A stretch of DNA of 35,232 nucleotides from Thermoplasmatota archaeon. Lineage in GTDB: Archaea > Thermoplasmatota > Thermoplasmata > Thermoplasmatales > GCA-001856825. The DNA is taken from the NCBI GenBank assembly GCA_023381415.1, contig JAMCUN010000008.1:1-35232 (forward strand), given 5' to 3'. Each line of letters starts with the position of its first letter. Position 1 is the stretch's first letter. Shown here in pieces: positions 32,872-35,232 of this stretch. Under the pieces are notes generated by a model that saw only the letters and a list, made by a program, of their open reading frames with translations, ran no database searches and was not told the origin of the DNA. The position numbers were made by a program, and so were the translations under genes.

Positions 32872-33690
32872 ATGGGAAATGATTCTTGCTTCTTCCAGGA
32901 TAGAGGTACAAACCAAATGGTTAAGTCAGAAATTAAGTTCCGTTATATGAAACAGATGGTTATTACAAGCGGGGCGCTTCCACCGGTTCCCGGCCACTAC
33001 GAGATTGGGATAGGGAACGATGTCGAAAGTATCTCTACCAGCATTACGGGTAGCTGGAACTGGTACAACAAGATGAGGGGGATAGTATCGTGGAACCTGA
33101 AAAATAACTCCATGTATCAGGAGACAGCAGTGCTGTACAGGTCAGGGTACTATTTCGGCAACGCCTACTTTCCTATTTATCTGGGTAATGGACTGACTAC
33201 CTGGGCGACACAGCTCACCCCCCTCATGAATAATGGAATAGAGAGGAACATAATGCCCCTTGGCATAATCGACTTTAGTCAGGGGGAACGCATAATTGCC
33301 TTCCTCTTCACTCTGGACCCCGGGGAGACGTGGAGCGTACTGGAAGGTGGATTCTCTGTCAAGACCCCTCCATTCAATGCACGGCTGTACGGTGCATCGC
33401 TCGAGAAGCAGGGATCGTTCTGCATCGGCTATGACCCGAAACAGGTGGAAGACTACGACCGGCAGACAACATCTACACTGAAAGGTTACACTCCAAATCC
33501 GGATTATATAAAGACGGTGGAAGTCTCCATATCTTCATTCGCACAGTACGTTCAGCTATTCCCAGGGGATTCAATATCCGATGCCCCATGCTCAGATATG
33601 AAGGAAAGGGTTATAGAGGGGGACAATGCCTCGTCCGGTGACTTCGAAGAGATAATTGCAAACGTAATCAACAAGATACGTTCTTTCTAG
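32872..33690 (+). CDS. Protein of unknown function, beta-rich
   Basis: A 272-residue soluble protein without a recognised family, signal peptide or membrane segment. It is rich in Tyr, Trp, Gly and Asn with alternating hydrophobic residues (SITGSWNWYNKMRGIVSWNL, TAVLYRSGYYFGNAYFPIYLGN), suggesting a mainly beta fold. Segments such as FTLDPGETWSVLEGGFS recall cupin-like turns but not enough to name. An internal ATG at 32917 (MVKSEIKF) is an alternative start. Codon use is that of the core genome, so it is probably a lineage-specific gene rather than a recent import. Confidence 0.7.
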   Translation: MGNDSCFFQDRGTNQMVKSEIKFRYMKQMVITSGALPPVPGHYEIGIGNDVESISTSITGSWNWYNKMRGIVSWNLKNNSMYQETAVLYRSGYYFGNAYFPIYLGNGLTTWATQLTPLMNNGIERNIMPLGIIDFSQGERIIAFLFTLDPGETWSVLEGGFSVKTPPFNARLYGASLEKQGSFCIGYDPKQVEDYDRQTTSTLKGYTPNPDYIKTVEVSISSFAQYVQLFPGDSISDAPCSDMKERVIEGDNASSGDFEEIIANVINKIRSF

Positions 33691-33714
33691 TTCTTTTATG
33701 GTGCTGAAGGATGC

Positions 33715-34014
33715 CTACTCCTTGGCGAACTTTCCTGTCCCTTTGGATACATAGTCGAAGAATCTTTCCGTCAGGCCATTCGATGTCCACTCAGCTCTCA
33801 GTCGAGTCCTCTTCTCCACCCTCCTCATATCAGAAAGGAGCTTCCTATTGAGTTCCTTTGCACTTTCTCCCTCAATTTCCGCTTTGATTTCAATGACATC
33901 CCCTTTCACAACTGCACTTCCACTCTTACCTATGAAGTCATTGACTGCATCCAGCACTGCCTGGAGATTGCTGCTGCTTACCCTTGCTTCAAGATTGAAT
34001 AGTGCCTTGGCCAT
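33715..34014 (-). CDS. Small protein of unknown function
   Basis: A 99-residue protein from ATG 34014, which lies about 22 bases after TATTTATT on the minus strand; a second ATG four codons upstream is too close to that box. The pattern strand-helix-strand-strand-helix (ALFNLEARV, LQAVLDAVNDFIG, DVIEIKAEIEG, ELNRKLLSDMRRVEKR) resembles a ferredoxin-like or KEOPS Pcc1-like fold, but no diagnostic motif is visible, so I leave it unnamed. Convergent with the 272-residue protein gene, 24 bases apart. Confidence 0.65.
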   Translation of the reverse strand: MAKALFNLEARVSSSNLQAVLDAVNDFIGKSGSAVVKGDVIEIKAEIEGESAKELNRKLLSDMRRVEKRTRLRAEWTSNGLTERFFDYVSKGTGKFAKE

Positions 34015-34106
34015 TCCTAATCCCATCCTGAATAAATACTCTGGATTTTACCCTTGCAGCCGTTCATTTCCATATGTGCGAAAAGACCTCAGGAGTACAG
34101 AGAAGA

Positions 34107-34772
34107 TTACAAATTCAGTTCAGTTATTGTATCCATTACTTCCCTGAAGTTATGAACTGTCCTATCTGCTGCAGTCTTGCTTGAGTCATCATCCATTTTC
34201 AGTGTTATGAAATTCATTCTCTTCGCCCCCTCTATATCCCTTCTCTCAGAATCACCAATGAATACCACCCGTGATGGGTTGTGAGACTCCCTGAGTGCGA
34301 AATTGAATATCTTGGGATCTGGTTTCGGTGCTCTGGCCATCTCAGCTGTAACTATGACCTCAAAATATCTTGTTACCCCTAGCGCTTGAAGCGTCCGTTT
34401 CGTGTACAAATCATCTGCGTCGGTCACCATCACAACCTTGAATCTGCCCGTCACCTTATCCATGAAATCAACAAAATCAGGCCTGAGAACCAGACCTTTC
34501 TCATGAGACCTGTAATACTCCTCCTCCAGAATGTCCGTTAGTCCGTACAGTTCGTGAAGCACTTCCCTGTTTATCTCCATGAAGGTCCTGAAATTTTTCT
34601 CCCTGTCAATGAGCTTCTCCATTCTCATCTTCCCAAAATTGCGATGAATTTCGCCGCCTATGTGGTACTTCTTCGCTACCAGATCCAGCCAGTCCGAAAT
34701 TGACCTGTTCTCAGATTCCACAGTTGTAATCGTATTGGAAAAGTCTAGGAAGATGGCTTTGTCAGTTGCCAC
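34107..34772 (-). CDS. HAD superfamily hydrolase
   Basis: A probable phosphatase or phosphoglycolate-phosphatase-like enzyme of 221 residues. HAD motifs: I FLDFSNT at residues 8-14, II VMVTDAD near 113-119, III KPDPK near 148-152, and IV GDSERRDIEGAK near 171-182. Motif I has Ser where most phosphatases have the second, acid/base Asp (DxDxT), which could change or abolish phosphatase chemistry, as in dehalogenase-type members that also lack it. A helical cap lies between motifs I and II. Start is GTG at 34770-34772, about 31 bases from the shared AT-rich box AAATATTT (34796-34803). Confidence 0.85.
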   Translation of the reverse strand: MATDKAIFLDFSNTITTVESENRSISDWLDLVAKKYHIGGEIHRNFGKMRMEKLIDREKNFRTFMEINREVLHELYGLTDILEEEYYRSHEKGLVLRPDFVDFMDKVTGRFKVVMVTDADDLYTKRTLQALGVTRYFEVIVTAEMARAPKPDPKIFNFALRESHNPSRVVFIGDSERRDIEGAKRMNFITLKMDDDSSKTAADRTVHNFREVMDTITELNL

Positions 34773-34795
34773 CCCCTCGAATGATTACCTCTGGT

Positions 34796-34803
34796 AAATA
34801 TTT
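34796..34803. promoter_or_regulatory. Shared TATA box, HAD gene / tRNA-His
   Basis: The symmetric AAATATTT lies 27 bases before the tRNA-His 5' end and 24 bases (near edge) from the HAD gene GTG on the other strand, so it probably serves both. Confidence 0.45.
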
Positions 34804-34829
34804 TAGGAAGGAATCGTTTGAGGAAGCAT

Positions 34830-34903
34830 GGCCGGGATGGGGTAGCGGTGCATCCTTGGGGACTGTGGATCCCCGGACCCGGGTTCAAATCCCGGTCCCG
34901 GCC
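34830..34903 (+). tRNA. tRNA-His (anticodon GTG), with encoded G-1
   Basis: Acceptor GCCGGGA (34831-34837) pairs with TCCCGGC (34896-34902), with C73 at 34903 and G-1 at 34830, the identity pair of tRNA-His. The anticodon stem GGGGA/TCCCC encloses loop CTGTGGA with anticodon GTG. The T-arm is CCGGG-TTCAAAT-CCCGG (34879-34895). No intron, and CCA is not encoded. Confidence 0.95.
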
Positions 34904-35044
34904 CTCTGGAAAATGAGGGGATTCTCTTCAAGTCAGTAAACCTGACACCTAAAACAAGCAGCTCACACCAGGGCTCTGGGTTAGAGATGAATAAGAAGGG
35001 CAAATTGCGTTACTGTTTAGTACTATCGTTTCTTTAGACAAAGA
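34904..35044. other. Gap after tRNA-His with small hairpin
   Basis: Contains a five-base-pair inverted repeat GTCAG (34932-34936) and CTGAC (34942-34946) with loop TAAAC, possibly part of a tRNA 3' trailer or terminator. A TATA-like GTTTAGTA near 35016-35023 lies about 25 bases before the NUDIX gene. Confidence 0.35.
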
Positions 35045-35232
35045 ATGCGCATCCCGCACCCTGCGGAGGAAGATGAATTCATTGCAGACAACAAGGACGG
35101 GAATGAGTACGCTGCAGTTGCAATAGTTATTCACGACAAAAGGATAATCCTGCAGAAGAGGAGTTCTACTAGGGGAGACCCGTGGGCAGGTCAATTTTCC
35201 CTCCCGGGAGGGCATTATTCAAAACGCGACAG
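35045..35232 (+). CDS. NUDIX hydrolase (partial, 3' end outside window)
   Basis: From ATG 35045 the frame is open to the window edge (62 codons). The sequence AAVAIVIHDKRIILQKRS followed by GDPWAGQFSLPGGH is the typical approach to the NUDIX box of CoA-pyrophosphatase-like or NTP-cleaning enzymes (GxxxxxE begins at the GG of PGGH). The catalytic REXXEE part lies outside the window. A TATA-like box sits about 25 bases upstream. Substrate cannot be told. Confidence 0.85.
   Translation, partial: MRIPHPAEEDEFIADNKDGNEYAAVAIVIHDKRIILQKRSSTRGDPWAGQFSLPGGHYSKRD

Overview
The window looks like archaeal chromosome, most likely from a Thermoplasmata (Thermoplasmatales-like) organism. The evidence is an archaeal-type alanyl-tRNA synthetase, the wyosine enzyme Taw1, a geranylgeranyl reductase for ether lipids, tRNA genes with short TATA-like boxes upstream, and many genes whose start codon lies about 22-30 bases after a TATA-like element, as expected of leaderless mRNAs. 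A bacterial-type grpE-dnaK-dnaJ cluster and a heme O synthase fit an aerobic member of that group. The lineage is an inference, since no 16S rRNA is present.

Layout. 1-4241: tRNA-centred genes, with taw1 and a TrmI-like methyltransferase divergent from alaS. 4264-11216: a site-2 protease, a geranylgeranyl reductase, a ChrB-like protein divergent from an MFS exporter, a presenilin-like protease and a DUF1579-like protein. 11336-14787: grpE, dnaK, dnaJ. 14778-16375: an AlaX trans-editing protein overlapping heme O synthase. 16639-16710: tRNA-Ala(GGC).

About 16.7-28.7 kb is an AT-richer accessory region with different codon use, beginning just after the tRNA. It carries a broken ribbon-helix-helix gene, a winged-helix regulator coupled to a type I/IV restriction-like protein, small SHOCT-type proteins, a NurA-like nuclease overlapping a HerA-like ATPase, a TGT/DpdA-like protein fused to a DUF6884/YaaA-like domain, a GIY-YIG nuclease, a gene broken by an in-frame stop, an HD-domain phosphohydrolase, and the remains of a D12-class DNA adenine methyltransferase. 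This reads as a defence or genome-conflict island. The NurA-HerA plus DpdA-like group is the best candidate for an undescribed system: a base-modifying enzyme beside an end-processing nuclease and translocase. The functional link is inferred.

27709-35232 returns gradually to ordinary genes: an HSL-type esterase, a KaiC/RecA-like ATPase, a DUF72 protein, an AraC-HTH/O6-methylguanine methyltransferase fusion, an isochorismatase-like protein without the usual Cys, two proteins of unknown function, a HAD hydrolase, tRNA-His(GTG), and the start of a NUDIX hydrolase cut by the window edge.
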